Positions 52,549 through 62,502 are shown, numbered from the stretch's first letter. The stretch is DNA of 64,000 nucleotides from Bacillota bacterium (GCA_023413555.1 JAEZPG010000058.1:52831-116830); one strand, 5' to 3'. The notes: generated by a model from the sequence alone, not told the origin. Program-made: numbers and translations.

Positions 52549-54048
52549 CTATTTGTTTTTATAATATGCTTGAAAAACTTTCTTGGCTATTGGAACAGCT
52601 ACTTCTGAACTAGAGCCGCCTTCTTCGATACAAACACTGACCACAATATCTGATTTTTCCTCTGTAGAGGAGTATCCAACGAACCATACGTAAGGCTCTA
52701 CTCCAGATTTCTCAGCTGTTCCAGTCTTGCCCGCCACTGTATACTTTCTATTTTTAAGGGCTGTAGCTGTACCTGAGGTCACTACGGATTCCATCAAACC
52801 AGATAGTATCTCTGCCTCCTCACTACTCATTAAAGTAGCATAGGAACTTGGTAGATACGTCTTAACTGTCTTCTGGTCTGCACTTAAAACCTCATCTACC
52901 ATATATGGATTCATCAGAATTCCGTCATTTGCAATAGCAGAAACAATCATGGCCATATGCATAGGAGTGATGGTTGTCTCTCCCTGACCAATAGCTGTCT
53001 GAGCAGTCATCCACAAATCGTCAGATTCTTTATAATTTATTTTGCTCCCCTTAAGAGGTATACCCAAATTCTCAAAGGAAGAATTAAACAACAACTGCTT
53101 AGCAGTACTCATAAAGGTTTCGAAAGAAGTTTCTGATAGCATTTTGGCAAATGCGCCATTACAGGACTTGGCAAATGCACTTTTCAAAGTAAGATTACCA
53201 TGTCTTTTTCCATGATAACATTCCACATCTTTTCGATCAGTGGAAAAACTACCATTACATTGGTAAGTAAAATCCTTATACTTAGGATGTTCTCTAATAT
53301 AGGATAGGGCGGTTACTATTTTAAAGACGGATCCTGGTGGATAAGCTGACTGTGTAGCTCGGTTAATTAGAACAGAGTCCCTATCATCTAGGCTGATAAG
53401 ATTCTCCCAATTCTTAGACACCGTATTAGGATCATAATCTGGCTTGGATACCATAGTCAGTATTCTACCTGTGCTTGGTTCCATAACAACAACAGCCCCT
53501 TTGTATTTACCAAGAGCCTCACTTGCTACTTTACTTAGATTTACATCTAACGAGGTCTTTATATTATCCCCCGCACTCTTCTCTCCATTTAGGCCATTCC
53601 AAGCCTTATTAAGTCCATTAATACTAGACGTTAGAAGGGTAAAGCTCATACTATTTTCTAGGCCTGTTTTCGTCTTATCATATCGGCCAACTGTAGAACT
53701 AAAAAGAGAGCCATAAGGGTATTTTCTGGCCATATTTCCTCTGCTATCGTACTCAGTCTTTGCTAGAATCTCTCCACTACTGCCCAAAATCATGCCTCTC
53801 TGTATCGTTTCCTCCAACAGAGTTGCCCTCTTATTGTAGCTACTATTAATAATATGTTTGCTATCCACGAGTTCAAATCGTACTAGATAGGCAATGATAC
53901 CTACAAACATGAGAACAAAGGTATAAGTAACAACAAGTGCCTCACGGTTTCTCTTTTTAGTAGGTTTCTTCTTTATCAAGGTATCTCTCTGATACATCTT
54001 GTCTTGCCCTATATGAACTTCTTTCTCTTTTTTCTTTTTCAATTGCAT
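52549..54048 (-). CDS. Class B penicillin-binding protein (transpeptidase)
   Basis: A 499-residue protein with a short basic cytoplasmic tail, one membrane segment (about residues 38-60) and an outer transpeptidase domain. Active-site motifs are SAYPPGSVFKIV (SxxK), KSCNGAF (SxN) and VAGKTGTAEKSG (KTG). It cross-links peptidoglycan, and its partner is the FtsW/RodA/SpoVE protein encoded directly upstream. The reading frames overlap by 92 bases if ATG 54048 is used. The ATG at 53997 would overlap by 41 bases, and neither has a strong ribosome site. Whether it serves division, elongation or sporulation is open. Confidence 0.92.
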   Translation of the reverse strand: MQLKKKKEKEVHIGQDKMYQRDTLIKKKPTKKRNREALVVTYTFVLMFVGIIAYLVRFELVDSKHIINSSYNKRATLLEETIQRGMILGSSGEILAKTEYDSRGNMARKYPYGSLFSSTVGRYDKTKTGLENSMSFTLLTSSINGLNKAWNGLNGEKSAGDNIKTSLDVNLSKVASEALGKYKGAVVVMEPSTGRILTMVSKPDYDPNTVSKNWENLISLDDRDSVLINRATQSAYPPGSVFKIVTALSYIREHPKYKDFTYQCNGSFSTDRKDVECYHGKRHGNLTLKSAFAKSCNGAFAKMLSETSFETFMSTAKQLLFNSSFENLGIPLKGSKINYKESDDLWMTAQTAIGQGETTITPMHMAMIVSAIANDGILMNPYMVDEVLSADQKTVKTYLPSSYATLMSSEEAEILSGLMESVVTSGTATALKNRKYTVAGKTGTAEKSGVEPYVWFVGYSSTEEKSDIVVSVCIEEGGSSSEVAVPIAKKVFQAYYKNK

Positions 54049-55369
54049 CTACCTCGTCTTGATTTAATACATATAATCCCTGAATGATACTAAACATAAT
54101 CAATGTGCTGAGCACAGAACTACCACCACTACTTACTAATGGCAATGTAACACCTGTAGAAGGAATAAATTTGGTTACTCCTCCTATAGTTAAAAATACT
54201 TGGAATATATAAAGAACACTTAGTCCCAAAGCGATTAAACGATAAAAATCGTCTCTCATCTTCATTGAAATATTAATAAACATTAAAAAGCAAGATAAAC
54301 AAATTAGAATGATACAAATTCCTACAATTCCACCCATTTCTTCCATAATTGCAGAAAAGATAAAATCCGAGGATACCACCGGAATACTACCTGGCAAACC
54401 TCTTGTAAGCCCCATTCCAAACCATCCTCCTGTGCCAATGGCAAATAAAGACTGGGCAATTTGATACCCTCCATTATCTATGACGCTAAAAGGATCCTTC
54501 CAGGCAATCACTCTGACTCGAACATGATTAAAAATTTTATAGGCACCAACAGCCGCTACTGACCCCCCGGCAAATCCTGCTAGCAGATACCCGATATTAC
54601 AAGTAGCTACATAGAGCATAATCAGATAAGTCATAAAAAAGATCAAGGCTCCACCTAAGTCTTTTTCCAAGACAAGCACAATGACATGAGCCGCTGCTAG
54701 AATAGTAACTTTAACCACTACTTTAAAATCCTTAGTTTTACTAAAACAAGAGGCCACAAAAAATACAAACAGAATTTTCACAAATTCCGATGGTTGTAAA
54801 CCAAATCCACCTATAATAATCCAGTTTTTTGCCCCATATTTAGCTTTACCAAAAACCAGTACTAAGAGAAGACAGGCCAGACCTGCTAAGCCATAAAACC
54901 AGCCAAATTCTTTCAGATAACGGATCCTCTTAATAATAAACGGAACAATGATACATATACCTAATCCAGAACATATGAAAATAAACTGTTTAATTGCCTC
55001 CTCCATATTCAGCCTTGTTAGCATAACAAGACCAATCATGATCAGCATCAGCATATTGTTGAATACCAACTGAGACATCTTTTTATAGGCAACCTTGTAT
55101 AAAATAATAGCAAATACAAGAGCTAACACTTGAGATGCATAAAATATGCTAAGGCTGACGACCTTTCCAGTATCCGATAGATCACTACCCATATAAATAC
55201 ATACAAAACATGCTGCCTGAATTAAAAAAATCAACATAATCTGTAACCGATATACATGAGCTTTACTCTTTTCATTCTTTCTTCGAAATACTGTAAAGCT
55301 GTACAAAGTATAAACATTAATCAATAGACAAATGATATACTTTATAATCGTTATAACAATACCTTCCAT
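53957..55369 (-). CDS. FtsW/RodA/SpoVE family peptidoglycan glycosyltransferase
   Basis: A 470-residue SEDS protein with about 12 hydrophobic segments. ITPSE-type motifs appear as GGFGLQPSEFVKILFVFFVA, GLPGSIPVVSSDFIFSAIME and PSTGVTLPLVSSGGSS, the last carrying the conserved late loop. The C-terminal 45 residues are charged and cytoplasmic. SEDS proteins polymerise glycan strands together with a class B PBP, which is the next gene. It lies 8 bases after the U32 peptidase gene, so it is in the same operon. Confidence 0.94.
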   Translation of the reverse strand: MEGIVITIIKYIICLLINVYTLYSFTVFRRKNEKSKAHVYRLQIMLIFLIQAACFVCIYMGSDLSDTGKVVSLSIFYASQVLALVFAIILYKVAYKKMSQLVFNNMLMLIMIGLVMLTRLNMEEAIKQFIFICSGLGICIIVPFIIKRIRYLKEFGWFYGLAGLACLLLVLVFGKAKYGAKNWIIIGGFGLQPSEFVKILFVFFVASCFSKTKDFKVVVKVTILAAAHVIVLVLEKDLGGALIFFMTYLIMLYVATCNIGYLLAGFAGGSVAAVGAYKIFNHVRVRVIAWKDPFSVIDNGGYQIAQSLFAIGTGGWFGMGLTRGLPGSIPVVSSDFIFSAIMEEMGGIVGICIILICLSCFLMFINISMKMRDDFYRLIALGLSVLYIFQVFLTIGGVTKFIPSTGVTLPLVSSGGSSVLSTLIMFSIIQGLYVLNQDEVDAIEKEKRERSSYRARQDVSERYLDKEETY

Positions 55370-55377
55370 TCCTTCAC

Positions 55378-57819
55378 CTACTCAATACCGCGTTTGTAAT
55401 GTCCTTTTGTAAAATTCTTCACCGAAAATTCTGATTCCCGGCACTCAAAAAATGCCATTATATACGCTTCTATTATAGTCTGAACTTCATCCCCATTTTC
55501 AATGGTAAAGTCCAGACGCAGATTTGCCGGAGACATTTCCATAATCTCCTCACTCTGCTTCAACAATACAATTGGATCTGCATTGTAAATAACATTATAA
55601 CAATATTTGCAATAATTACACACTATGAAATTCTTGTCATAACGATCCTTAAGTTGGTAATACCCAAAGTTCTGGGTACAACCTTTCGTACTTTTTACTA
55701 GACACTGTGCGGACGTCATAAGAGGAACATGACTATAGACAATATAATCACAGTTTTCACATCCTAAGCCTTTAAGCTCTTTTCCATTTAATTCTAAAGG
55801 TGCTGTAAAATGAGTAAATCCCTGCTCCTTATAAAATTCTATTGCCTCCTGATTCATAGTATACATGCTGTAATCAAGTACCAATGAGAATCTATCTTTG
55901 AAATACTTTTTTGCAAAGGTTAATTCCTCTAGACTGTGGAGGACAAATCCTTGCACTCCGGCAATGGCAGAATCTACCTCTGTAGATTTAAGCTCTTTCC
56001 ATTGCTTTTCAAATAATTCGTAAGTATCCTGTCGAAAGACATGAGGCATGATTAGATAGAAATCTTTCTTCGTTCTTTTTCCAAGAGCAAAGCCTTGTAT
56101 CAGGTCAATCTGGTCCATTCGATAATAGATTGCCGTGATCTCTTCGTAACGTTCTGCTGCTCTTAACTGCTCCTCATTGGACACACAGACAACGAAACCT
56201 GTCTCTAACTCATCTGTTTCTATATTTCCTTTTCTCTTAGAATCTATATCACTGGTAGTTTCTAAATCTACAGGATTCCTTCTATAACTTGCAATGATTG
56301 TCTTTCTAAGTTCTTCCATACCAGCCCTACGAAGATTATTTAGCGCACTGACAGGAAGGAATAAGGAACCAGTCAGCTCTATAGACAGATTTTCCAGTAT
56401 AAAAACGGTATCATTTAACTTCTTTAGCTGTTTTTCTACTGCTTCCTTTGTGGCTGGCTGTTTATTAGCAACCTCTGCAACTGCACCAACTACACTGCAT
56501 TTAAAATCTCTACAGGATAACATAAGTCTCATGGGATGATTGCTACTAGCAAAAAATTGCATCCTAACAGGAATCTTTCTATTGTGTTTCATAAATTGAT
56601 CCTGTAGGGTGTCAAGCAAATGCTGGTTCTTCGTACGATATACCTGATCTCCTTTAGAAAAGGAGAAGCCATATTTAAAATTTGAGACCAGCTTTTCTCC
56701 TGCACTTTTACCATGTTTTAGCGTATATTCATAGACTTGCTGATTTTTGCCCCTAATCTCAAGGATATCCTGACCATAGACCTCTTTCTCCAGTCTAATG
56801 GTAGCCTGATTATTCTTACTACTTTCTACTTGTCCAACCAATACTCCATTGTGATTAGGACGTTCTGGAGACATCATCTGCAATCCATTATGACAAGTAT
56901 AATAACCTGTGCTAAAACTACCTCTGTTATAAAGATCCATCACATTTGCTATATCCTGCTCAAATTCATTTTTATTCTTCTTTAAATAGGTTTCATATCC
57001 CTTCGGTCCAAGTGTCTGGTACAAATCAACATACTTCCGATATAGATACGTCACATAAGCTGCATACTCCGGACGTTTCATACGTCCTTCGATCTTAAAG
57101 GAATCAATTCCAGCCTCCACCAACTGCGGTATAATAGTCAAGGTACAGATATCCTTTGGGCTAAGAAGAAATAGCTTACTTCTATCAGATATTACATTGC
57201 CAGCTTCCTTTAATTCATAAGGCATACGACACGTCTGGGCACAACGTCCACGATTTCCACTTCTACCACCTAACATACTACTCATTAGACATTGTCCGGA
57301 ATAGCTGTAGCATAAAGCCCCATGGACAAAGCTTTCTATCTCAAGGTCTGTGCGGTCTCTGATTGTCTTAATTTCCTTAAGACTAAGTTCTCTGCTGGTT
57401 ACCAATCTAGTTACTCCATATTGTTTTAAAAGTTTAGCACCTTCAGCCATAGTTAGTGTCATCTGGGTTGAGGCATGAATTGGTAATTCCGGAAAATATT
57501 CATGTATGAAATGCATCACACCAACATCCTGAACGATTACAGCATCCAACCCCGCTTCATATGGCTTTCTCAAATATTTATATAACTGTCTCTTAATCTC
57601 ATCGTCCTTTAGCAACGTATTTACTGTCAAATACAATTTTTTGTCGTAAATATGAACATATTCAATAGCTTTTAACAACTCCTCCTCATCAAAATTATTG
57701 GCATATGCTCTAGCCCCAAATGCGCTGCCACCAACATAAACTGCATCACAACCACCATTAATTGCAGCAACCATGGTATCATATGACCCAGCTGGGGCAA
57801 GTATCTCAATCTTTCTCAT
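55378..57819 (-). CDS. U32 family peptidase
   Basis: An 813-residue protein with the U32 signature SFVHGALCYSYSGQCLMSSM, then GRCAQTCRMPY near residues 165-205. ILAPAGSYDTMVAAINGGCD opens the chain. The long form contains the collagenase-type middle domain, and a C-terminal Cys set in FIVCNYCKYCYNVIYN. Some U32 proteins are now known to work in RNA hydroxylation or ubiquinone synthesis rather than proteolysis, so peptidase activity is not certain. AGGAGTATT precedes the ATG. It lies downstream of zapA. Confidence 0.92.
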   Translation of the reverse strand: MRKIEILAPAGSYDTMVAAINGGCDAVYVGGSAFGARAYANNFDEEELLKAIEYVHIYDKKLYLTVNTLLKDDEIKRQLYKYLRKPYEAGLDAVIVQDVGVMHFIHEYFPELPIHASTQMTLTMAEGAKLLKQYGVTRLVTSRELSLKEIKTIRDRTDLEIESFVHGALCYSYSGQCLMSSMLGGRSGNRGRCAQTCRMPYELKEAGNVISDRSKLFLLSPKDICTLTIIPQLVEAGIDSFKIEGRMKRPEYAAYVTYLYRKYVDLYQTLGPKGYETYLKKNKNEFEQDIANVMDLYNRGSFSTGYYTCHNGLQMMSPERPNHNGVLVGQVESSKNNQATIRLEKEVYGQDILEIRGKNQQVYEYTLKHGKSAGEKLVSNFKYGFSFSKGDQVYRTKNQHLLDTLQDQFMKHNRKIPVRMQFFASSNHPMRLMLSCRDFKCSVVGAVAEVANKQPATKEAVEKQLKKLNDTVFILENLSIELTGSLFLPVSALNNLRRAGMEELRKTIIASYRRNPVDLETTSDIDSKRKGNIETDELETGFVVCVSNEEQLRAAERYEEITAIYYRMDQIDLIQGFALGKRTKKDFYLIMPHVFRQDTYELFEKQWKELKSTEVDSAIAGVQGFVLHSLEELTFAKKYFKDRFSLVLDYSMYTMNQEAIEFYKEQGFTHFTAPLELNGKELKGLGCENCDYIVYSHVPLMTSAQCLVKSTKGCTQNFGYYQLKDRYDKNFIVCNYCKYCYNVIYNADPIVLLKQSEEIMEMSPANLRLDFTIENGDEVQTIIEAYIMAFFECRESEFSVKNFTKGHYKRGIE

Positions 57820-57903
57820 AATACTCCTATCTTATTACGTTTCAGTTACTCTCCATAATAGTAAAAAAGACTGTCTGGTTCCCCATATACAGCCTTTCTT
57901 TTC

Positions 57904-58311
57904 CTATCGTTTTGTTACACCAAGTGTAGCATTTAACTCAATAATAGTTTTCTCTGCCTCTTGATTCTTTTTCTCTAGCTCTTTTATCTTATGCTGCATA
58001 AGTTCCAACTCAGTTTGTCGTCTCATAGCATCATGTTTCAAATCAAATAAATCTTCATTGGACTGAGCACGGTCTGATTCCAATTCTCGAATCTTCTGCT
58101 CTGCTTTAAAATAATCATCGGCCAGATTCACCTCTAAAAGAACATTCTTTAAGTCGGAATCCATACGATTATACCAGTCTTCATTTTTAAGGGCTGTCAG
58201 TTTCTTATTAATATAATTAGCAATCTGCTCTAAATAATCCGGGCTCTCATACCCACATATAACATACTTTTTATTATTAATAATAACTTCAACATCCGTT
58301 TTCTTATCCAT
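57904..58311 (-). CDS. zapA: Cell division protein ZapA
   Basis: A 135-residue protein. The ZapA domain (residues 1-90) has TDVEVIINNKKYVICGYES and YLEQIANYINKKL. The second half is a long coiled coil (residues about 60-128, rich in Glu, Lys and heptad Leu). ZapA bundles FtsZ filaments at midcell. It is first in a transcript with U32, FtsW-like and PBP genes, driven by the promoter at 58370-58397. The coiled coil is typical of Gram-positive ZapA. Confidence 0.93.
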   Translation of the reverse strand: MDKKTDVEVIINNKKYVICGYESPDYLEQIANYINKKLTALKNEDWYNRMDSDLKNVLLEVNLADDYFKAEQKIRELESDRAQSNEDLFDLKHDAMRRQTELELMQHKIKELEKKNQEAEKTIIELNATLGVTKR

Positions 58312-58369
58312 GAGACCGCCCCTTAAAGTTTATTATATATCCACATATTTCTCTTACGCTACTATGGTA

Positions 58370-58397
58370 ATTATACCATAAACCCACCATATGACAA
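58370..58397 (-). promoter_or_regulatory. zapA: Sigma-A promoter of the zapA operon
   Basis: On the minus strand, TTGTCA (58397-58392), a 16-base spacer and TATAAT (58375-58370). The -10 box is perfect; the start codon lies about 58 bases downstream. Confidence 0.78.
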
Positions 58398-58425
58398 CAG
58401 AAAAATGACCGTTTATGACTTACAC

Positions 58426-59427
58426 TTACTCTGTCATCCCCTTCAATCCAAAATGTTCATAAGTCAAATCGGTTACCATTCTTCCTCTTGGAGTTCTTTG
58501 CAGTAGTCCATTTTGAATCAAATATGGCTCATATACATCCTCAATGGTTCCTGCATCCTCTCCAATTGCAGCTGCAATAGTATCCAATCCTACCGGTTTA
58601 CCACCAAACTTCTCAATCATTGCCATTAAAATCTCGCGGTCTATATTGTCTAGTCCAAGCTTATCTACCTCTAAAAGATCTAAAGCAAACCTAGCAACCT
58701 CTTTCGTAATCTTTCCATCGTATTTAACTTGCGCAAAATCGCGAACTCTCTTTAATAGGCGGTTAGCCAACCTTGGGGTTCCACGGGAACGTTTGGCCAT
58801 TTCTTTCGCTCCCTCTAGCTCTATCTCCACACTTAATACTTTAGCTGAACGTAGAATAATCTCCGTTAATTCTTCTGAGGTGTAGAATTCAAGACGGTTT
58901 ACCACTCCAAATCGATCCCGTAATGGGGCTGTCAGCATGCCTGCTCTGGTCGTAGCTCCCACCAAAGTGAACTTTGGCAACTCCAAACGAATCGACCTGG
59001 CTGTCGCTCCTTTACCAATGACAATATCAATAGCATAATCCTCCATAGCGGGATATAGCACCTCTTCAACCTGTCTGTTTAGCCTGTGAATCTCATCTAC
59101 AAAAAGTAAATCTCCATCCTGAAGATTGTTAAGTATCGCCGCCATTTCTCCGGGTTTCTCAATTGCTGGACCAGAAGTAATCTTTATATTAACATCCATC
59201 TCATTGGCTATAATCCCTGCTAAAGTGGTTTTTCCGAGACCGGGAGGTCCATAAAGCAATACATGATCTAAAGGCTCTCTTCTCTTCTTAGCAGCTTCTA
59301 TATAAACCTTCAGATTGTCCTTCACCTTACATTGACCGATGTAGTCTTTTAGTAGTTTTGGACGTAAATGATTTTCAATTTTTAAGTCTTCCTCAATAAT
59401 TTCAGTGGAAATTACTCGATTATTCAT
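58426..59427 (-). CDS. ruvB: Holliday junction branch-migration ATPase RuvB
   Basis: A 333-residue AAA+ motor. It has HVLLYGPPGLGKTTLAGIIA (Walker A), LFVDEIHRLNRQVEEVLYPA (Walker B) and GATTRAGMLTAPLRDRFG (sensor 1 and arginine finger). A C-terminal winged helix ends RTPRGRMVTDLTYEHFG. ATG at 59427 fits the AAAGG site better than TTG at 59436. It is 35 bases after ruvA, a classic pair. Confidence 0.97.
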   Translation of the reverse strand: MNNRVISTEIIEEDLKIENHLRPKLLKDYIGQCKVKDNLKVYIEAAKKRREPLDHVLLYGPPGLGKTTLAGIIANEMDVNIKITSGPAIEKPGEMAAILNNLQDGDLLFVDEIHRLNRQVEEVLYPAMEDYAIDIVIGKGATARSIRLELPKFTLVGATTRAGMLTAPLRDRFGVVNRLEFYTSEELTEIILRSAKVLSVEIELEGAKEMAKRSRGTPRLANRLLKRVRDFAQVKYDGKITKEVARFALDLLEVDKLGLDNIDREILMAMIEKFGGKPVGLDTIAAAIGEDAGTIEDVYEPYLIQNGLLQRTPRGRMVTDLTYEHFGLKGMTE

Positions 59428-59462
59428 CCTGTTCAAACCTTTCTCGTTCTCTTATCCTGTCT

Positions 59463-60092
59463 TTAGAAAAAGGACATCTTCTTTAAACTTCGCTTTAATA
59501 CAGTCTCCACATCGATACCCTCTGTGATCTCCACTTGTCGCACTGCTTTCATAGCATCTGTACTGGAATATCCAAGAGCTACCAGAGCTTGAACAGCTTC
59601 GTTGCGAATGACTTTGATATCATCTTTCCCTTGCTCAACGGATAGCTGATGTTCCATGGTGTTAGATATTTTCTGTTCAAATACATCCTCTAATTTTAGC
59701 TTATCCTTTAATTCTAGTATCAACTTTCCAGCTGTCTTAGCTCCAATCCCAGGAGCCTTAGATATCGTCTTTACATCATCTGAAAGAACTGCAAATCGTA
59801 ACGTATCCGGAGAAATTGCTCCTAAAATACCTAGAGCCACCTTAGGTCCAATACCGTTAACAGTAATAAGAAGCTTGAAGATATTCAAGTCATCCTTTGT
59901 AGTAAACCCATAAAGGTTTATCGCATCCTCTCTGACATATAAGTAGGTGTGAACCCTTACTGTCTCACCGATTTCAGGAAGGTCACCTATAACAGTAAGC
60001 GGTACCCGTATCTCATAACCTATTCCACCAGTTTCTACAATGATGGTATCAATTCCTATATATTCTAACTCGCCTTTTATATATGCAATCAT
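59463..60092 (-). CDS. ruvA: Holliday junction binding protein RuvA
   Basis: A 209-residue protein with an N-terminal OB fold (MIAYIKGELEYIGIDTIIVE), two helix-hairpin-helix motifs (NGIGPKVALGILG, PGIGAKTAGKLILELKDKL) and a C-terminal RuvB-binding domain after a linker. It tetramerises on junctions and recruits RuvB, encoded next. AAGGAGTCTGT precedes the ATG. The resolvase ruvC is absent nearby; recU at 20041-20574 probably fills that role. Confidence 0.97.
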   Translation of the reverse strand: MIAYIKGELEYIGIDTIIVETGGIGYEIRVPLTVIGDLPEIGETVRVHTYLYVREDAINLYGFTTKDDLNIFKLLITVNGIGPKVALGILGAISPDTLRFAVLSDDVKTISKAPGIGAKTAGKLILELKDKLKLEDVFEQKISNTMEHQLSVEQGKDDIKVIRNEAVQALVALGYSSTDAMKAVRQVEITEGIDVETVLKRSLKKMSFF

Positions 60093-60136
60093 ACAGACTC
60101 CTTATTTCTTCTTACTTGTGGCAGAAGCTGCCACTC

Positions 60137-61717
60137 TTACATTAAAGTTGAAAATACACTAATGGCATTTTGGTAAACTTTCATATGCCAAGGGCGGTCA
60201 CACCACTCATCATAACTAATCTCCCTACAGTCATCAAGTGTTTTCAAAAGATCTTGTCTAATATCTTCAATAACATGAGAATTACTCATGAATAACCCAT
60301 TTTCATAATGTAGATAAAAGCTACGGTAGTCCATATTAATCGTTCCAACAATACCACAGGATTCATTGATAATACACTTTGCATGAATAAATCCCGGCTC
60401 ATACTCATAGATCCGTACACCCTCTTTCAAAAGCGGGCCATAGTTATAGTTCGTAAGAAGCTTAACATTCTTCTTATCCGGTATTCCTGGACAAATAATT
60501 CGCACATCCACCCCACTTTTAGCAGCGGTAATCAGCATCTGGCGCATATCATCCTCTATAATCAAATACGGAGTTGTAATGTATACAAAATCACTGGCAT
60601 ACTGAATAATCTGCATATACACATTTTCAATTGGGTTTTTTGGACTGTTAGCAGGTCCATCTGAAATTACATGGCAGTATTCCTTACTCTCTGGGAAATC
60701 TATCGTTGGCCGATATGGATCATAATCTATATCTTCTTCATTGGCACAGGCCTCCCACATTTGCAAGAAGGTAATCGTTAAGCCCCACACACCTTCACCA
60801 ACCACCTTTACCCCATTATCCTTCCAGACACCAAAGCGGTTTAATAAATTAGCATACTCATCTGCAATATTAAATCCACCAGTATACCCAATATTGCCAT
60901 CTATGACAACAATCTTCTGGTGAGAGCGATAATTCATATATAATTTATCAGTATATTTGTGCACCGGATTAAATACTCGGATTTCAAAACCTTCTTTTCT
61001 CAGTTCTTTTTCAAAATCATTTGGTGTTCGGAACATAGCCCCAAAATCGTCAAACATGAACATAACCTTCACCCCATGATTTATGCGTTCCACAAGGATT
61101 TCATGCATATGATCCCAAAGTGCTCCATCTGCTACTATAAAGAAATTTACTAAGACAAATTTCTGTGCCTTACTAATCTCATCAAACATATCATCAAAAG
61201 CATCCTCCCCCATCGAAAAATAGGAAAAGGAATTATTCTTAAATAAAGGAAATCCTTCTGTCACCATATACTGACTTATTCTAAACTTCTCTGGAAACTC
61301 CCTGCGATACTCCTCTAATACCTCAGGATCTTGTACTGCGTAGGTAAAACCATGATTTAACTTAGCTAAAATTTTCTTCTCCAGTTTTTTCTTACCAGTT
61401 GCCTTTCCCCATAAGGCATACATAATATGACCTGAAATTGGAAGCACTAACACGATATAAATCCATGACATCTTATAAGACATACTACGCTCATCATTTA
61501 CCAAACTAAAAATCAGCATAACACTGGCAACCACTAAAATAATATAAAAATACACAGTGAGACTACGGAACAAGAATGGTAGTATAATGATAATTGCAAA
61601 CTGTAAAAGCACAAGCATTCCGACTAGAAAAGCTCGTAGAAATCCACTGAAATGGTTTTGGAATCTACCTTTTACTTTTTCTTTAATTGGATTTAGATTT
61701 TCTCTTTTTTCTTTCAT
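60137..61717 (-). CDS. cls: Cardiolipin synthase, phospholipase D family
   Basis: A 526-residue membrane protein: two or three N-terminal membrane segments (about residues 28-95) and two PLD half-domains. The first HKD motif is YRSHQKIVVIDGNIGYTGG. The second is GFIHAKCIINESCGIVGTIN, where the canonical Asp is replaced by Glu (HxKxxxxE). The enzyme joins phosphatidylglycerols to cardiolipin. It is the gene before ruvA with a gap of 44 bases. The length matches Gram-positive Cls. The ribosome site is weak (GGGGATAAGAG, 12 bases away), so the start is less certain. Confidence 0.92.
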   Translation of the reverse strand: MKEKRENLNPIKEKVKGRFQNHFSGFLRAFLVGMLVLLQFAIIIILPFLFRSLTVYFYIILVVASVMLIFSLVNDERSMSYKMSWIYIVLVLPISGHIMYALWGKATGKKKLEKKILAKLNHGFTYAVQDPEVLEEYRREFPEKFRISQYMVTEGFPLFKNNSFSYFSMGEDAFDDMFDEISKAQKFVLVNFFIVADGALWDHMHEILVERINHGVKVMFMFDDFGAMFRTPNDFEKELRKEGFEIRVFNPVHKYTDKLYMNYRSHQKIVVIDGNIGYTGGFNIADEYANLLNRFGVWKDNGVKVVGEGVWGLTITFLQMWEACANEEDIDYDPYRPTIDFPESKEYCHVISDGPANSPKNPIENVYMQIIQYASDFVYITTPYLIIEDDMRQMLITAAKSGVDVRIICPGIPDKKNVKLLTNYNYGPLLKEGVRIYEYEPGFIHAKCIINESCGIVGTINMDYRSFYLHYENGLFMSNSHVIEDIRQDLLKTLDDCREISYDEWCDRPWHMKVYQNAISVFSTLM

Positions 61718-61752
61718 TCTAATCTCTTATCCCCACTAATTTATATATTTCT

Positions 61753-62502
61753 TTATTTTTTCAATCTAGCTCTTAAATCTTCCAAAAGACCTTGTCTTCT
61801 TTTTGATTTCATATTAGGAAACGCCTGTAATAATCTTCGGTGAATATAATTACCTCGTTCAGTACTCTGATTATATCTTGCGAAAAAGCCAATAAATTTA
61901 TCCTCCAGTTCCTTACGAAAACCTAGAATTCTAGCCTCATTCTCTATATTATCAATCCTACCCATAAAACGAGATAATAACTCCTTCTTGTAGTCTATAC
62001 TTTTAGACTTTACACCTTCTATAGACAAGGAACGGAGATGATGAAAAAAACTGTTGGAGCGATCTGCTAGACTTGATTCTAACAAATACTGACTGAATTC
62101 CTCATGTATTTTCTGCATGGACAAAAGGATATGATCCAGTTGTACCGTATAAATAACAGTAAGGGTAAAATCAATACACCCAAGAACAATAAAGACTACT
62201 CCTATGATTTCTCCATTTTTTCTGGAAATCAATCCAAGCATTCCGTCCAGAAGGGGTGCAAATACATATAAATCTACCACAGATAAAAAGCCCCAAAAAA
62301 TAGAGGCTAACAGGCATATTCTTCCTTGAAAATTAAATCTATTCTTGCTGTAATCCCACCACTTAGCATGAAAGAGAAATTCCATTAACACACTTGTTAT
62401 GTATTCAAGCAAAGTTGCCAGAATAATTCCTAAGGAAAACACTAGATACCAATACTTTTTAATTGGATGTAAGAGTATAAAGATTAATCTCAAAGCAATC
62501 AT
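61753..62502 (-). CDS. CmpB-like membrane protein (putative ABC transporter, PF06541-type), short N-terminus
   Basis: A 249-residue protein with about four membrane segments in the first 135 residues and a long helical cytoplasmic tail. EYITSVLMEFLFHAKWWDYS followed by NRFNFQGRICLLASIFWG is diagnostic of the PF06541 family. Family members normally have about 80 more residues ahead of this block, with a GWxxE-type start; these are missing. A stop codon lies just 9 bases upstream of ATG 62502 and no ribosome site is visible, so the gene may be 5'-truncated or start unconventionally. The role is unknown. Confidence 0.72.
   Translation of the reverse strand: MIALRLIFILLHPIKKYWYLVFSLGIILATLLEYITSVLMEFLFHAKWWDYSKNRFNFQGRICLLASIFWGFLSVVDLYVFAPLLDGMLGLISRKNGEIIGVVFIVLGCIDFTLTVIYTVQLDHILLSMQKIHEEFSQYLLESSLADRSNSFFHHLRSLSIEGVKSKSIDYKKELLSRFMGRIDNIENEARILGFRKELEDKFIGFFARYNQSTERGNYIHRRLLQAFPNMKSKRRQGLLEDLRARLKK

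Noticed and set aside
55378..57819. Two separate U32 genes fused or a frameshift
   Set aside because: The frame is continuous and the 813-residue length matches the long collagenase-domain form.
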